39,683 nt of DNA from a bacterium (GTDB lineage Bacteria > Cyanobacteriota > Vampirovibrionia > Gastranaerophilales > Gastranaerophilaceae), in contig JAFVAR010000043.1 of the NCBI GenBank assembly GCA_017480425.1, positions 1 through 39,683 of the forward strand, given 5' to 3'. The notes beneath the pieces are model-generated. The model worked only from the letters and a program-made list of their open reading frames with translations, had not been told where the DNA came from and did not search any database. Positions 6,682-16,176 of the stretch are shown here, in pieces. Position numbers and translations under genes: made by a program. Each line of letters starts with the position of its first letter. Positions within the stretch are counted from its first letter, which is position 1.

Positions 6682-7527
6682 TTAAAATGAAGTATATGAA
6701 CCTATAACACGAACGCCCTTACATATTGATGTCAAATCTGAGATGAGTTTTTGGATAATTTCATCTTCTTTATGACCGTCAAAATCTATAAATACAGCTT
6801 GTTCATCTTCATTGTTATTCATCATTTTAGAATTAATTTGAGTTATATTTATTCTGTATTTTACAAAATATTGAATAATATCAAGCAAAATTCCCTGCCT
6901 GTCATTTAGGAATAAAACTATACTCGTTTTATCTTTGCCTGTAGGACAGGTTGTACCATCCCCGATTACAATAAATCTGCGATTATTGTTCTTAGAGTCT
7001 TCTATGTGTTCTCTTAATACGTTTAAATTGTATATTTCTGCAGTTTTTGGCGTGCCTATTATAGAATACGTTAAGTTATAATTTCCCAACAGTCTGGCAG
7101 ATTCATCCATATTTTCAGCAATAACAACATTTAACTGGCGAGGCATTTCATCTTTTATAAATGTTTTACATTTTGCCAGCGCATTTGGATTCGCTATTAA
7201 TCCTGTAATGCTATAAAATTCTGTTGTTTTAGATAATATGCAGTCATTTACTGGAATAATTGTTTCTGCCAAAATTTGTATATTTTGATTTTTTGTCAAA
7301 ATCAGATTGTCAATTGTTTCTCTTATTATACCTTTATATGTTGTTTCAACCGGTAAAATTGCGATTGCATTAGGATTTTCATCAACATAATCGATACATT
7401 CTTTTATTCCGTTTAAAGAACGCTGGTATAAATATAAATCATAACTTTTAAATAATCTGTCTTTTGCGATTTCAGAATAAGAACCGCCCATTCCGAGGCA
7501 TACCACCTCATTAAAATCTTCAAACAT
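6682..7527 (-). CDS. Prephenate dehydratase-like protein with ACT domain, altered active site
   Basis: A 281-aa protein with the PheA layout: a periplasmic-binding-protein-like PDT domain (about 7-190) and a C-terminal ACT domain (about 202-278, TSIVLFLNDRQGILLDI). The family makes phenylpyruvate from prephenate. The glycine/serine opening LGMGGSYSE (11-19) is kept. Motifs I expect are changed: PIENS/TxxG reads PVETTYKG (59-66), HPQAL reads NPNAL (113-117), and the essential Thr of NxTRF is Arg (NNRRF, 181-185). The ESR phenylalanine-binding motif of the ACT domain reads NSK. It may be a regulatory or substrate-shifted paralogue rather than a working PheA. It is monocistronic, with TTGGAG before the ATG. 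Confidence 0.75.
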   Translation of the reverse strand: MFEDFNEVVCLGMGGSYSEIAKDRLFKSYDLYLYQRSLNGIKECIDYVDENPNAIAILPVETTYKGIIRETIDNLILTKNQNIQILAETIIPVNDCILSKTTEFYSITGLIANPNALAKCKTFIKDEMPRQLNVVIAENMDESARLLGNYNLTYSIIGTPKTAEIYNLNVLREHIEDSKNNNRRFIVIGDGTTCPTGKDKTSIVLFLNDRQGILLDIIQYFVKYRINITQINSKMMNNNEDEQAVFIDFDGHKEDEIIQKLISDLTSICKGVRVIGSYTSF

Positions 7528-7669
7528 ATAAACTCCAATCTTAACTTATTATATATAAAAAATAATTTTGTTAAAGTGCGGTAAAAAATAAAGATTTTCT
7601 TAAGTTTGTCCATGCTTGAATGTGTTTGTACTATAATTTTAGTGAGGTATAAAAGAAAGGAAGGGAATA

Positions 7670-9835
7670 ATGACTAATTTAGACAAAATCATGAAACCAA
7701 AATCAATAGCCGTTATTGGTGCCTCTACAAAAGAACATACCATCGGCTCTGATATTATGAAGAGATTACAAGAGTACAAATTTAAAGGTTCAATTTACCC
7801 GATTAACCCAAAAGGCGGAGTAATTGAGGGCTTGCAAGCTTATACAAGCGTTCTTGAAGTTCCGGGGGAAATTGATTTAGCAATCATCGTTGTTAATGCA
7901 AAATTTGTTCTTGATACAATTGACCAATGCCACCAAAAAGGTATTAAAGGTCTTTGCGTTATTACAGCAGGATTTAAAGAAACAGGTGCAGAGGGTGCTG
8001 AGTTAGAAAAAGCGCTTCTTTCAAAGGTTAAGGAATATGGCATGAGATGTGTCGGCCCTAACTGCTTAGGTGTTGTAAATACTTTGCCTGAAGTTTCTAT
8101 GGACGGATGCTTTGCAGAATCTCTGCCTGAAAGAGGACATATCGGTTTCGTTTCTCAATCAGGTGCTTTAGGCGGCGGTATTTTGAATATTCTTAAAGAC
8201 CTTAACCTTGGTTTTGCACAATTTATTTCAATTGGTAACCAGGCAGATGTTAATGCTGAAACTGCAATGGAATATTGGGAAAACGATTCTGACGTAGAAC
8301 AAATTCTTCTTTATATGGAATCAATCCAAAATCCTGCAAACTTCCGCAAGTTGGCTACAAGAATTTCTAAAAAGAAACCTATTTTGGCTCTTAAAGCAGG
8401 CCGCAGCGCAGCAGGTGCTTCTGCAGCTTCTTCTCACACAGGTTCATTAGCCGGTGCAGATAAAGCAGCTAACGCCCTTTTGGGTCAATCAGGTGTAATC
8501 AGAGAATACTCCTTGAAAAACTTATTTGCAACAGCAAAAGTTTTTGCTAACTGCCCTATTCCAAAAGGTGACAGAGTCGCAATTATTACAAACTCAGGCG
8601 GCCCCGGAATTATGGCAACTGACGCAGTTTGTGAATACGGTATGCAAATGGCAAAGATTTCCGATGCAACAAAAGATAAACTTAGAAGCTTTTTGCCATC
8701 AGCAGCATCAGTTAAGAACCCAATTGATATGATTGCATCAGCTCCTATTGAACATTACAAGCAAACTCTTGAAACTGTTATTGCTGATGAAAATGTTGAT
8801 ATGATTATGGTTATTTACTTACCATTCTTAGGTTTGAAAGATATTGATGTTGCTAAGGCAGTTATGGAAATTAAAGCGCAATATCCGCAAAAACCTGTTA
8901 TCGGCGTATTTATGACAAAATCTGAATTCTTCACAGCACTTTCCGATATGAAGGTTAATATGCCGTTCTTTATGTATGCAGAAGAAGCCGCAGACGGATT
9001 TAACAGATTAAATCAACAAAGAAAATGGATTGAAAGACCGGAAGGAACAGTTGTTAAATACGATGTTGACTATAAACGTGCACAAGAAATTATTGCTAAA
9101 TCAATAAATGAAGGCAGAGACCAACTTACAACACGTGAATCAATTGATGTATTAGATGCGTACGGAATCAGAGTTTGTAAGTCAGGCTTTGCAAAATCTG
9201 AAGATGAAGCTGTTTCAATTGCTGATTCTATCGGATATCCTGTTGTTATGAAAATGACATCAAAAACAACTTCTCACAAAACTGATGTCGGCGGCGTAAG
9301 AGTAAATATTCAATCTGCTGAACAGTTGAGAGCAGAATACCAAGACTTGATTGCTAAATTAACAGAAAAAGGACTTCTTGAAGGTCTTGAAGGTGTTATT
9401 ATTCAAGAAATGGTTAAGGGTAACAGAGAAATGGTTTGCGGTATCGCAACTGACCCTCAATACGGCCCGATGATGATGTTTGGGTTAGGCGGTGTATTCA
9501 TTGAAGTAATGAAAGACGTAACATTTAGAATTGCTCCGCTTACAGATGTTGATGCTAAAGATATGATTAAATCAGTTAAAGCATACAAACTTCTTCAAGG
9601 TGCTCGTGGTACAACACCTGCTCAAATGGAACAAATTGAAGAAACATTGTTAAGATTATCTCAATTAGTTTCTGATTTCAAATTCATCGATGAATTGGAT
9701 ATTAACCCATTGTTAATTTCTGAAAAAACAGGTGAAGGTATAGCAGTAGACGGTCGTATCAAGGTTCGTATGTCAGAAGCTCAAGAAGCTCTCGGATACC
9801 ACTGTGAAAATGGTGTTTGCGCTTGCAGTTACTAA
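7670..9835 (+). CDS. ADP-forming acetate/acyl-CoA synthetase (fused alpha-beta)
   Basis: A 721-aa single-chain NDP-forming acyl-CoA synthetase: acyl-CoA + ADP + Pi to acid + ATP + CoA, an ATP-yielding step of fermentation. Order of domains: CoA-binding Rossmann (about 1-135, KSIAVIGASTKEHTIGS), succinyl-CoA ligase-like domains (about 140-450) with the phosphohistidine motif SHTGSLAG (His256), then an ATP-grasp domain (about 480-705, YPVVMKMTSKTTSHKTDVGGV). The C-terminus holds a Cys cluster (CENGVCACSY). AAGGAAGG lies upstream of the ATG, and a TATAAT -10 is at 7632-7637. Codon choice is more regular than in neighbours, which fits high expression. The acyl substrate cannot be told. Confidence 0.92.
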   Translation: MTNLDKIMKPKSIAVIGASTKEHTIGSDIMKRLQEYKFKGSIYPINPKGGVIEGLQAYTSVLEVPGEIDLAIIVVNAKFVLDTIDQCHQKGIKGLCVITAGFKETGAEGAELEKALLSKVKEYGMRCVGPNCLGVVNTLPEVSMDGCFAESLPERGHIGFVSQSGALGGGILNILKDLNLGFAQFISIGNQADVNAETAMEYWENDSDVEQILLYMESIQNPANFRKLATRISKKKPILALKAGRSAAGASAASSHTGSLAGADKAANALLGQSGVIREYSLKNLFATAKVFANCPIPKGDRVAIITNSGGPGIMATDAVCEYGMQMAKISDATKDKLRSFLPSAASVKNPIDMIASAPIEHYKQTLETVIADENVDMIMVIYLPFLGLKDIDVAKAVMEIKAQYPQKPVIGVFMTKSEFFTALSDMKVNMPFFMYAEEAADGFNRLNQQRKWIERPEGTVVKYDVDYKRAQEIIAKSINEGRDQLTTRESIDVLDAYGIRVCKSGFAKSEDEAVSIADSIGYPVVMKMTSKTTSHKTDVGGVRVNIQSAEQLRAEYQDLIAKLTEKGLLEGLEGVIIQEMVKGNREMVCGIATDPQYGPMMMFGLGGVFIEVMKDVTFRIAPLTDVDAKDMIKSVKAYKLLQGARGTTPAQMEQIEETLLRLSQLVSDFKFIDELDINPLLISEKTGEGIAVDGRIKVRMSEAQEALGYHCENGVCACSY

Positions 9836-9874
9836 AAATAAATTATGTTTATTTTGAACATATCAATTAATTTT

Positions 9875-9903
9875 CAAAGGGCTGATAAAATATCAGCCCT
9901 TTG
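9875..9903. terminator. Hairpin between convergent genes
   Basis: Stem CAAAGGGCTGATA (9875-9887) with TATCAGCCCTTTG (9891-9903) and a 3-nt loop. It serves as terminator for the acyl-CoA synthetase and perhaps the convergent gene; T-runs are weak. Confidence 0.75.
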
Positions 9904-9924
9904 AGTTGTATACCTATATTTTTA

Positions 9925-10398
9925 TTATCCTATAAATGTAATTTTCATATCTTTGCTTTTTTCAGGAAGAGAAAATGCTCCTACAACTACATCTGCAGGA
10001 GGAAATTTTCCGGTCATTGTATAAAACATAGGAAGCCCATTTGCTCCCTTTACTGCTGTTAGGTTTTTTGCAGTTACTGTCATTATATCTTCATTCATTT
10101 TATCTGCTTCGGATTTTAATTCTTCAAATGTGTCTGTGTATGCCTCTGGCATTTTTCTGACAGGAACTTTTTTGCCATTTGATAAAATAACGTATTTTTT
10201 ATCTGCGCTTTTTTTGGCAGTTATTCCATTTGCCCAATCTTTTATATTTGAAAGTGCTGTTGAATAGAAAAATTTATCACCGTCTGCAACCTTTGTACAT
10301 TCTATTCTTTGCTTTGGAAATTCGCCTACAACACGTACAAGAATATCATTTACTTGCCTTGTTTTAGGCGGTAACATGCTCATAAATCCGACAACCAT
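9925..10398 (-). CDS. Unknown 157-aa protein
   Basis: A soluble, mixed-charge protein with no signal peptide or obvious membrane helix and no motif I recognise. A repeat-like pattern of Lys-rich stretches occurs in the middle (AKKSADKKYVILSNGKKVPVRK). The start is supported by GGAAGG upstream. It is monocistronic, convergent with the acyl-CoA synthetase gene and divergent from the M16 peptidase gene. No function can be assigned. Confidence 0.7.
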   Translation of the reverse strand: MVVGFMSMLPPKTRQVNDILVRVVGEFPKQRIECTKVADGDKFFYSTALSNIKDWANGITAKKSADKKYVILSNGKKVPVRKMPEAYTDTFEELKSEADKMNEDIMTVTAKNLTAVKGANGLPMFYTMTGKFPPADVVVGAFSLPEKSKDMKITFIG

Positions 10399-10588
10399 AT
10401 AATTTTCCTTCCTATTTTGGGGTATTTCTTATATTTTGTATAAAATATGTAAATTTAAAAATTTGCTATTATAACTATGTTTCTGAAATAAATCTTTACA
10501 AAATTTATACAAATAATACTTACCTGATGCAGCTATGGTAATTCTATTTGATGTGTATTATGATAGTTTAGAGATGAGGGATATTTAA

Positions 10589-13168
10589 ATGGGTAAACTA
10601 AAACATATTTTTGCAATTATTACGTTAATTATATTTACTGCTGTTTCTTATGCGGCAGATTTTTCAGTTAATAAACTGCCAAACGGTCAAACAGTTGTTA
10701 TATATGAAATTCATAATAATCCAATTGTTACTATTGATACTTGGGTCAAGACCGGCTCTATTAATGAAAATAATACGAATAATGGCATTTCGCACTTTTT
10801 AGAACACTTGTTTTTCAAAGGCACAAAAGCCCATCCGACAGGTGAAATAGACAGAATTCTTGAATCAAAAGGAGCAAATGTAAACGCCGCAACAAGTAAG
10901 GATTTTACTCATTATTATATTACAATACCGTCTGAATACTTTGACACAGCACTTGACTTGCATTCAGACATGCTATTAAATCCGCAAATTCCGAGAAAAG
11001 AGCTTGAAAAAGAAAGAAAAGTTGTTCTGGAAGAAATTTCAAAAGATGCAAATTCTCCCGGGAAAAAAGTTTATGAGAATCTTAATGATTTAATGTATAC
11101 AACTCATCCTTATAAGCGCAAAGTCATAGGGACTGCTGATATAGTTGGCACTATGCGCAGAGAAGAAATTCTTGACTATTTTAATAAATACTATGCTCCT
11201 TCAAATATGACAACGCTTATAATAGGTGATGTAGATACCCAAAAAGTTCTTCCTAAGGTGCAACAAGCGTTTAATCACGAATACAAAAAGCCTATAAAAC
11301 ATTCCTTTAAGAAAGAGCACCCGCTGCAATCACAAAAAAGAAAAGTAGAATATACGGATGCACAGTCAGGATATATGATGATTGGTTGTAGAGGAGCAGA
11401 AATTACCAATAATGATACTTTTACTCTTGATATACTTTCCCAAATCCTCGGGGGAGGAAAATCTTCCAGATTATATAGAGAAATAAAAGAGCAAAAAAAC
11501 CTTGCATATTCAATATCAGCTTCTAACGGAAGTTTTAGAGACGATGGTATATTTTATATTACGGCAAATTATACTCCTTCAAAGCAGGAAAAATTGGAAA
11601 ATGCAATTTTCGAGACAATTTCTAATATGAAAAAGTATGGAATAACAAGTGACGAAGTTGAACGTGCAAAGAAAATGATTATACAAGATACTTATTATTC
11701 AAGAGAATCAACTTCTAATATTGCATCAGAACTCGGATATATTATGACGCTTACAGGAAGTTCTGATTTGTATCAGAATTATATTAACGGCATAAAAAAA
11801 GTTTCAATTTGTGATGTGCAAAATGCGTTAAATAAATATATAAGTGAAAATAAAAGTGCCGTTTCAATAATACTTCCTAAGAGTATGCAAAATGCACAAA
11901 TACAAAAGACAAATATTAAACATACAGCGCAAAAAGTATCCGAGAACAAAGGAATTGCAAAATATTTAATTGATAACGATGCAACATTACTCATAAATGA
12001 AAATAAAAACAATAATATTATAGCTATTAATATTATTGCAAAAGGCGGTGAATTTATTGAAAAAACTACAGGAGAAGGAACTCTTGTTGCAAGTACAATG
12101 CTTAAAGGCACAAAAAAATATTCAGCACAGGAGCTAACAAATATTCTTGACAATAACGGAATAGAAATAACACCTGTGTGCGATGAAGATTTTTTTATGA
12201 TAAATATTAAAACAACAACAGCTCAAATTGATAAAACTTTGGAAATATTAGAAGAAATTGTAAATAATGCGACTTTTGATGATAATGAGCTTGAAAAGAA
12301 GCGTTCGGAGATTTTATCTAAAATTCAACAGAGACGGGATGTCCCGATGAATGTTGCATTAGAAGAATTTAAAACACTGATGTTTGAAGGCAGTGTTTAT
12401 TCTAATACCAATAAAATATTGGAAAAAAGCTTGCCAAAGGTTAAGCGCTCAGATGTAATCAGGTATTATAACGATATTTTTGATGCAAAAAACGTTATAA
12501 TTTCAATTAACGGAAACGTAAATTCTGAAAATATGATACAAGCATTTGGTAATATTTTTAGCGAGAAAATTGGACCTAAATTTGATTATTCAAAATATTC
12601 GGTAACAAAATTGAATTCACCTAAAAAAGTTTCAAAAACAATAAAAGACCTCCAAACTGCGTGGCTGTTTATGGGATGGCAAGTTTCGGGAGTACAGGAT
12701 AAGCAGGATTTTGTAACCCTGAAAGTTATAAATACCCTTCTTGGTTCCGGTTTAAGTTCCAGATTATACCGTAATTTGCGTGAGTCAGACGGGCTTGCTT
12801 ATCAGCTTGGCTCAAACTATAACCCGAGAATGCTTGGCGGAACATTTATGGGATACATCGGTACAAATCCATCCACACTTGAATTTTCAAGGAATAAAAT
12901 GCTTGAAGAAATTAATAAATTAAAAGCGGAATTTGTTTCTGACGAAGAATTACAAGGGGCAAAAGACAGATTAAAAGGCGGATTTGTTCTGGCAATGGAG
13001 ACTAATGCCGAAAAAGCGTCTAACATAGGTATTTTTGAAGCTTACGGTTTCGGATATGATTTCTTAAATAAGTATATTGAAATGATAGATGGAGTGACAG
13101 CCTCTGATATTGTTAAAGTTTCAAATAAATATTTTTCACAAAACATAGTTCAATCTGATGTCAGGTAA
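10589..13168 (+). CDS. M16 family zinc metallopeptidase, tandem-domain, exported
   Basis: An 859-aa insulinase/processing-protease-type enzyme. A signal peptide (about 1-22, ending SYAA) sends it out of the cytoplasm. The N-terminal half has the inverted zinc motif HFLEH (69-73), with the downstream glutamate in KVVLEEISKDAN. The second half (about 450-850) repeats the fold, with RLYRNLRESDGLAYQLGS resembling the first half's RLYREIKEQKNLAYSIS, and has no HxxEH. Active plus inactive halves are typical of this family. It likely degrades or processes peptides in the periplasm. The start has GAGGG about 9 bases upstream. The DUF4422 gene follows after 12 bp, probably in the same operon. Confidence 0.92.
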   Translation: MGKLKHIFAIITLIIFTAVSYAADFSVNKLPNGQTVVIYEIHNNPIVTIDTWVKTGSINENNTNNGISHFLEHLFFKGTKAHPTGEIDRILESKGANVNAATSKDFTHYYITIPSEYFDTALDLHSDMLLNPQIPRKELEKERKVVLEEISKDANSPGKKVYENLNDLMYTTHPYKRKVIGTADIVGTMRREEILDYFNKYYAPSNMTTLIIGDVDTQKVLPKVQQAFNHEYKKPIKHSFKKEHPLQSQKRKVEYTDAQSGYMMIGCRGAEITNNDTFTLDILSQILGGGKSSRLYREIKEQKNLAYSISASNGSFRDDGIFYITANYTPSKQEKLENAIFETISNMKKYGITSDEVERAKKMIIQDTYYSRESTSNIASELGYIMTLTGSSDLYQNYINGIKKVSICDVQNALNKYISENKSAVSIILPKSMQNAQIQKTNIKHTAQKVSENKGIAKYLIDNDATLLINENKNNNIIAINIIAKGGEFIEKTTGEGTLVASTMLKGTKKYSAQELTNILDNNGIEITPVCDEDFFMINIKTTTAQIDKTLEILEEIVNNATFDDNELEKKRSEILSKIQQRRDVPMNVALEEFKTLMFEGSVYSNTNKILEKSLPKVKRSDVIRYYNDIFDAKNVIISINGNVNSENMIQAFGNIFSEKIGPKFDYSKYSVTKLNSPKKVSKTIKDLQTAWLFMGWQVSGVQDKQDFVTLKVINTLLGSGLSSRLYRNLRESDGLAYQLGSNYNPRMLGGTFMGYIGTNPSTLEFSRNKMLEEINKLKAEFVSDEELQGAKDRLKGGFVLAMETNAEKASNIGIFEAYGFGYDFLNKYIEMIDGVTASDIVKVSNKYFSQNIVQSDVR

Positions 13169-13180
13169 AGGAATAAAAAG

Positions 13181-14014
13181 ATGAAAAAGATTAAAATTCT
13201 AGTTGGTTATCATAAAAAAGATAAATTATATAAAAATGACATAATGGTTCCAATCCATTGCGGAAGAGTTTTAGCAACAGAAGCTTCAAAAGACGGTAAA
13301 ATCTCACAAGAAGATTATAACTGGTTATTAGAAAATATGATTGGTGATGATACCGGAGAAAATATTTCAAACTTAAATCGCTCAATAAACGAAATGACTG
13401 CAATATATTGGGCGTGGAAAAACTATGATAAACTCGGCAATCCTGATTATATAGGCTTAAATCATTACAGAAGATTTTTTGATATTCCGTATTCAAAAAT
13501 AAACAAAATTTTGGATAAATATGATTTTATAAAAACCCCGCATGGGTTTACAAGACGCACTTTTTATGAAAAATGGAATTTCGGTGAAAACAGCAAAGAT
13601 TTTTTGAAATCGGCACTTGATATATGTAAAAAAATAAATCCTGATGAGGGAGCAAAAATTGAACAATTTTTTCACGGGCATATTGGTAAGGGTTGGTGTA
13701 ATATGTTTGTTCTTCCTAAAGAGGATTTCTTTGAGTACTGCAACTTTATGTTCTCTATTATATTAAATCTTCCGAATGACACAAAATATGGCAGATTGGC
13801 AGGCATGTTTGCAGAACGCTTAACATCATATTACTTGTATAATTTGTCACTCAAAAAACGTGCTAAAAGCGCTTCAATTATTGATTTTATGCAGTACTCT
13901 TCAAAAGAATTTTTCTTAAAACATATTTTCAATATAGAGCAGATAAAAAGATATGACAAAATTCATACTATTATAAGTATTCTGGGGATAAAACTAAAAT
14001 TTAACATCGGATAG
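13181..14014 (+). CDS. DUF4422-type glycosyltransferase
   Basis: A 277-aa protein with the DUF4422 hallmarks: the opening KKIKILVGYHKKD, the pairing NEMTAIYWAWKN, and GLNHYRRFFDI (about 95-105). The family occurs in surface polysaccharide and LPS loci and is believed to act as glycosyltransferases on the cytoplasmic face. The C-terminus carries ISILGIKLKFN, a short hydrophobic-basic tail seen in many surface glycan transferases; a similar stretch (NIFGIKFKFR) is at the N-terminus of the GT92-like protein at 16160-17155. It follows the M16 gene with AGGAATAAAAAG before the ATG. The sugar and acceptor are unknown. Confidence 0.85.
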   Translation: MKKIKILVGYHKKDKLYKNDIMVPIHCGRVLATEASKDGKISQEDYNWLLENMIGDDTGENISNLNRSINEMTAIYWAWKNYDKLGNPDYIGLNHYRRFFDIPYSKINKILDKYDFIKTPHGFTRRTFYEKWNFGENSKDFLKSALDICKKINPDEGAKIEQFFHGHIGKGWCNMFVLPKEDFFEYCNFMFSIILNLPNDTKYGRLAGMFAERLTSYYLYNLSLKKRAKSASIIDFMQYSSKEFFLKHIFNIEQIKRYDKIHTIISILGIKLKFNIG

Positions 14015-14091
14015 ATTGTTTGACTTTAGAAATTATCTATGTCTTAATAATAGGTATATAATAGCGTAATATAAATTATGCGGGAAAAATA

Positions 14092-15033
14092 ATGAATTCT
14101 TTAGTCGAAAGTATCAATAAGTTAAAAAAAGAAAAAAACGCAGTGATATTGGCTCATTGCTATCAGAATGTTGAAATTGATAAAGTTGCCGACTTTGTTG
14201 GAGATTCGTTATATTTGAGCAAGAAAGCAAAAGATACCGATGCTGATATTATTGTTTTTGCCGGTGTTTCATTTATGGCAGAAACAGCTAAACTTCTTTC
14301 TCCTGAGAAAAAAGTGTTACTTCCAAGATTGGAAGCAGGGTGTTTTATGGCAAATATGATTAATATTGAATCACTAAGAGAATTCAAATCATTGCATCCG
14401 AATGTACCTTCTGTATGCTATGTAAACTCAACTGCAGAAATAAAAGCAGAATGCGACGTATGCTGCACGAGTTCAAATGCATTAAAAGTTGTAAAAAATA
14501 TTGCAGAAAAAGAAAATACTAATGAGGTCTTATTTTTACCGGATACATATTTAGGTAAATGGGTAGAAAAGCAGCTTGAAGGTAAAATAAAAGTCACAAC
14601 ATATAACGGTTTTTGTCCGACCCATTTAAGGCTGAGAAAAGAAGATATAGAAAATTCCAGAAAAGAATATCCAAATTCCAAAATCCTTGCGCATCCTGAA
14701 TGTCATTGGGCGGTATCAGAACTTGCAGATTTCGTCGGAAGCACAAAAGAAATTATGGAATATGTAAAAAATACAGATTTTAGTGAATATACTATTGCAA
14801 CTGAAAAAGGAGTTTTTGACAGATTGCAAAGAGATTATAGTAATAAAACTTTCCATCTCCTAAGTGACTCTTTGGTTTGCAAAAACATGAAGTGGAATAC
14901 TTTGGATGATATATATAATTCTCTTTTAAGAGAAGAACATGAAATTTTCTTAGATGATACCATTTCTGAAAAAGCAATGGCTTGTATTAATAAAATGTTT
15001 CAAATAACAAAGCCTCTTGCAGCAGGGGTGTAA
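14092..15033 (+). CDS. nadA: Quinolinate synthase NadA
   Basis: A 313-aa [4Fe-4S] enzyme that condenses iminoaspartate with dihydroxyacetone phosphate to quinolinate for NAD. The three cluster cysteines are at 84 (EAGCFMA), 175 (GFCPTHLR) and 264 (SLVCKNM), matching the three-domain spacing of the family. AHCYQ near the start and the HPEC motif (202-205) are conserved. Neither nadB nor nadC is adjacent; mnmA follows after 66 bp. A TATAAT (14057-14062) lies upstream, and the Shine-Dalgarno is weak (GCGGGA). Confidence 0.96.
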   Translation: MNSLVESINKLKKEKNAVILAHCYQNVEIDKVADFVGDSLYLSKKAKDTDADIIVFAGVSFMAETAKLLSPEKKVLLPRLEAGCFMANMINIESLREFKSLHPNVPSVCYVNSTAEIKAECDVCCTSSNALKVVKNIAEKENTNEVLFLPDTYLGKWVEKQLEGKIKVTTYNGFCPTHLRLRKEDIENSRKEYPNSKILAHPECHWAVSELADFVGSTKEIMEYVKNTDFSEYTIATEKGVFDRLQRDYSNKTFHLLSDSLVCKNMKWNTLDDIYNSLLREEHEIFLDDTISEKAMACINKMFQITKPLAAGV

Positions 15034-15099
15034 ATTATTTTTAGGTTATATTTTATCAGGTTTTGCCTCATAAATATAAAAATATAAGGAATAATTAAG

Positions 15100-16176
15100 A
15101 TGAAAATATTAGTAGGAATGTCAGGCGGAGTAGATTCTTCTGTTACAGCTCTTTTATTAAAACAACAAGGGCACGAGGTTATCGGTGCAACAATGGCTAT
15201 TTGGGGTGATAGAGGTGTAAAAGAACAATTGAAAGATAAATTACCCCAAAAACATGGTGCTTGTTTTGGACCGGATGAAAAAGAAGATATAGAAGGTGCA
15301 AGAAAAATAGCAGAGGAAATCGGCATTCCATTCTATGTTTTCGATTGTGCAAAACAGTATGAAGAAATTGTATTAGATAACTTTAAAAAAGAATATCTTA
15401 GCGGTCACACACCGAATCCATGTATTTGGTGTAACTCCCTGATTAAATTTGATGTACTTCCGCGTCTTGCAAAAGCAAACGGAATCGATTTTGACAAATT
15501 TGCAACAGGACACTACGCCAGAATTGAACAAGTAGGTGACAGGTATATTTTAAAAAGAGGAATTAACCCCAAAAAAGATCAATCATATTTTCTTTACCGA
15601 TTAAAACAAGAGCAGCTTGCAAATATTTATTTGCCGCTTGGAGATAAAACTAAAGAAGAAATTCGTGAGATTGCAAAATCAAACGGGTTGACTGTCGCAG
15701 AAAAACCGGATAGTCAGGATTTCTATTACGGAGATTATAATGAGCTTTTGGGTGTAGAAGAAAAAGAAGGCAATATTGTTGATTTAAACGGCAAAGTTTT
15801 AGGGACGCACAAAGGTATTTGGAATTATACTATCGGACAAAGAAAAGGGGTCGGAGTATCTTCTACGGAACCTTTATATGTTTTAGAACTCAGAAAAGAT
15901 ACTAATGAAGTTGTTATCGGACCAAAGGATAAAACAATGAAGGATTCTCTTCGTGCATCAAATCTTAATTGGATAATTGAACCTGCATCAAAAAATTTTT
16001 CAGCTCAAGCTAAAATCCGCTCTACACAACAGCCTACCAAAGTAAAAGTAGATTTGGACGGCAACAGCATAAACGTTCATTTTGAAGACATGCAAAAATC
16101 TATTGCAATAGGACAATCAATCGTTCTTTATGATAATGATGTTGTCCTTGGCGGCGGTGTTATTGAGGAAGTGTAG
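15100..16176 (+). CDS. mnmA: tRNA 2-thiouridine synthase MnmA, unusual cysteine set
   Basis: A 358-aa PP-loop enzyme that makes s2U at position 34 of Lys/Glu/Gln tRNAs. The PP-loop SGGVDSS (8-14) and the TIGQRKGVG region are intact. The first catalytic cysteine is present as C111 in NPCIWCNSLIKF, with an added Cys108 giving CxxC where many homologues have NPDxxC. The second catalytic cysteine, usually in SQ(D/E)xCF, is missing: residues 205-213 read SQDFYYGDY. A further cysteine (ACFGPDE, Cys55) may help. The pattern suggests another way of holding sulfur, possibly an Fe-S-type mechanism as known for some thiouridylases; this is inference. The 3' end overlaps the convergent glycosyltransferase by 17 bp. 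Confidence 0.93.
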   Translation: MKILVGMSGGVDSSVTALLLKQQGHEVIGATMAIWGDRGVKEQLKDKLPQKHGACFGPDEKEDIEGARKIAEEIGIPFYVFDCAKQYEEIVLDNFKKEYLSGHTPNPCIWCNSLIKFDVLPRLAKANGIDFDKFATGHYARIEQVGDRYILKRGINPKKDQSYFLYRLKQEQLANIYLPLGDKTKEEIREIAKSNGLTVAEKPDSQDFYYGDYNELLGVEEKEGNIVDLNGKVLGTHKGIWNYTIGQRKGVGVSSTEPLYVLELRKDTNEVVIGPKDKTMKDSLRASNLNWIIEPASKNFSAQAKIRSTQQPTKVKVDLDGNSINVHFEDMQKSIAIGQSIVLYDNDVVLGGGVIEEV

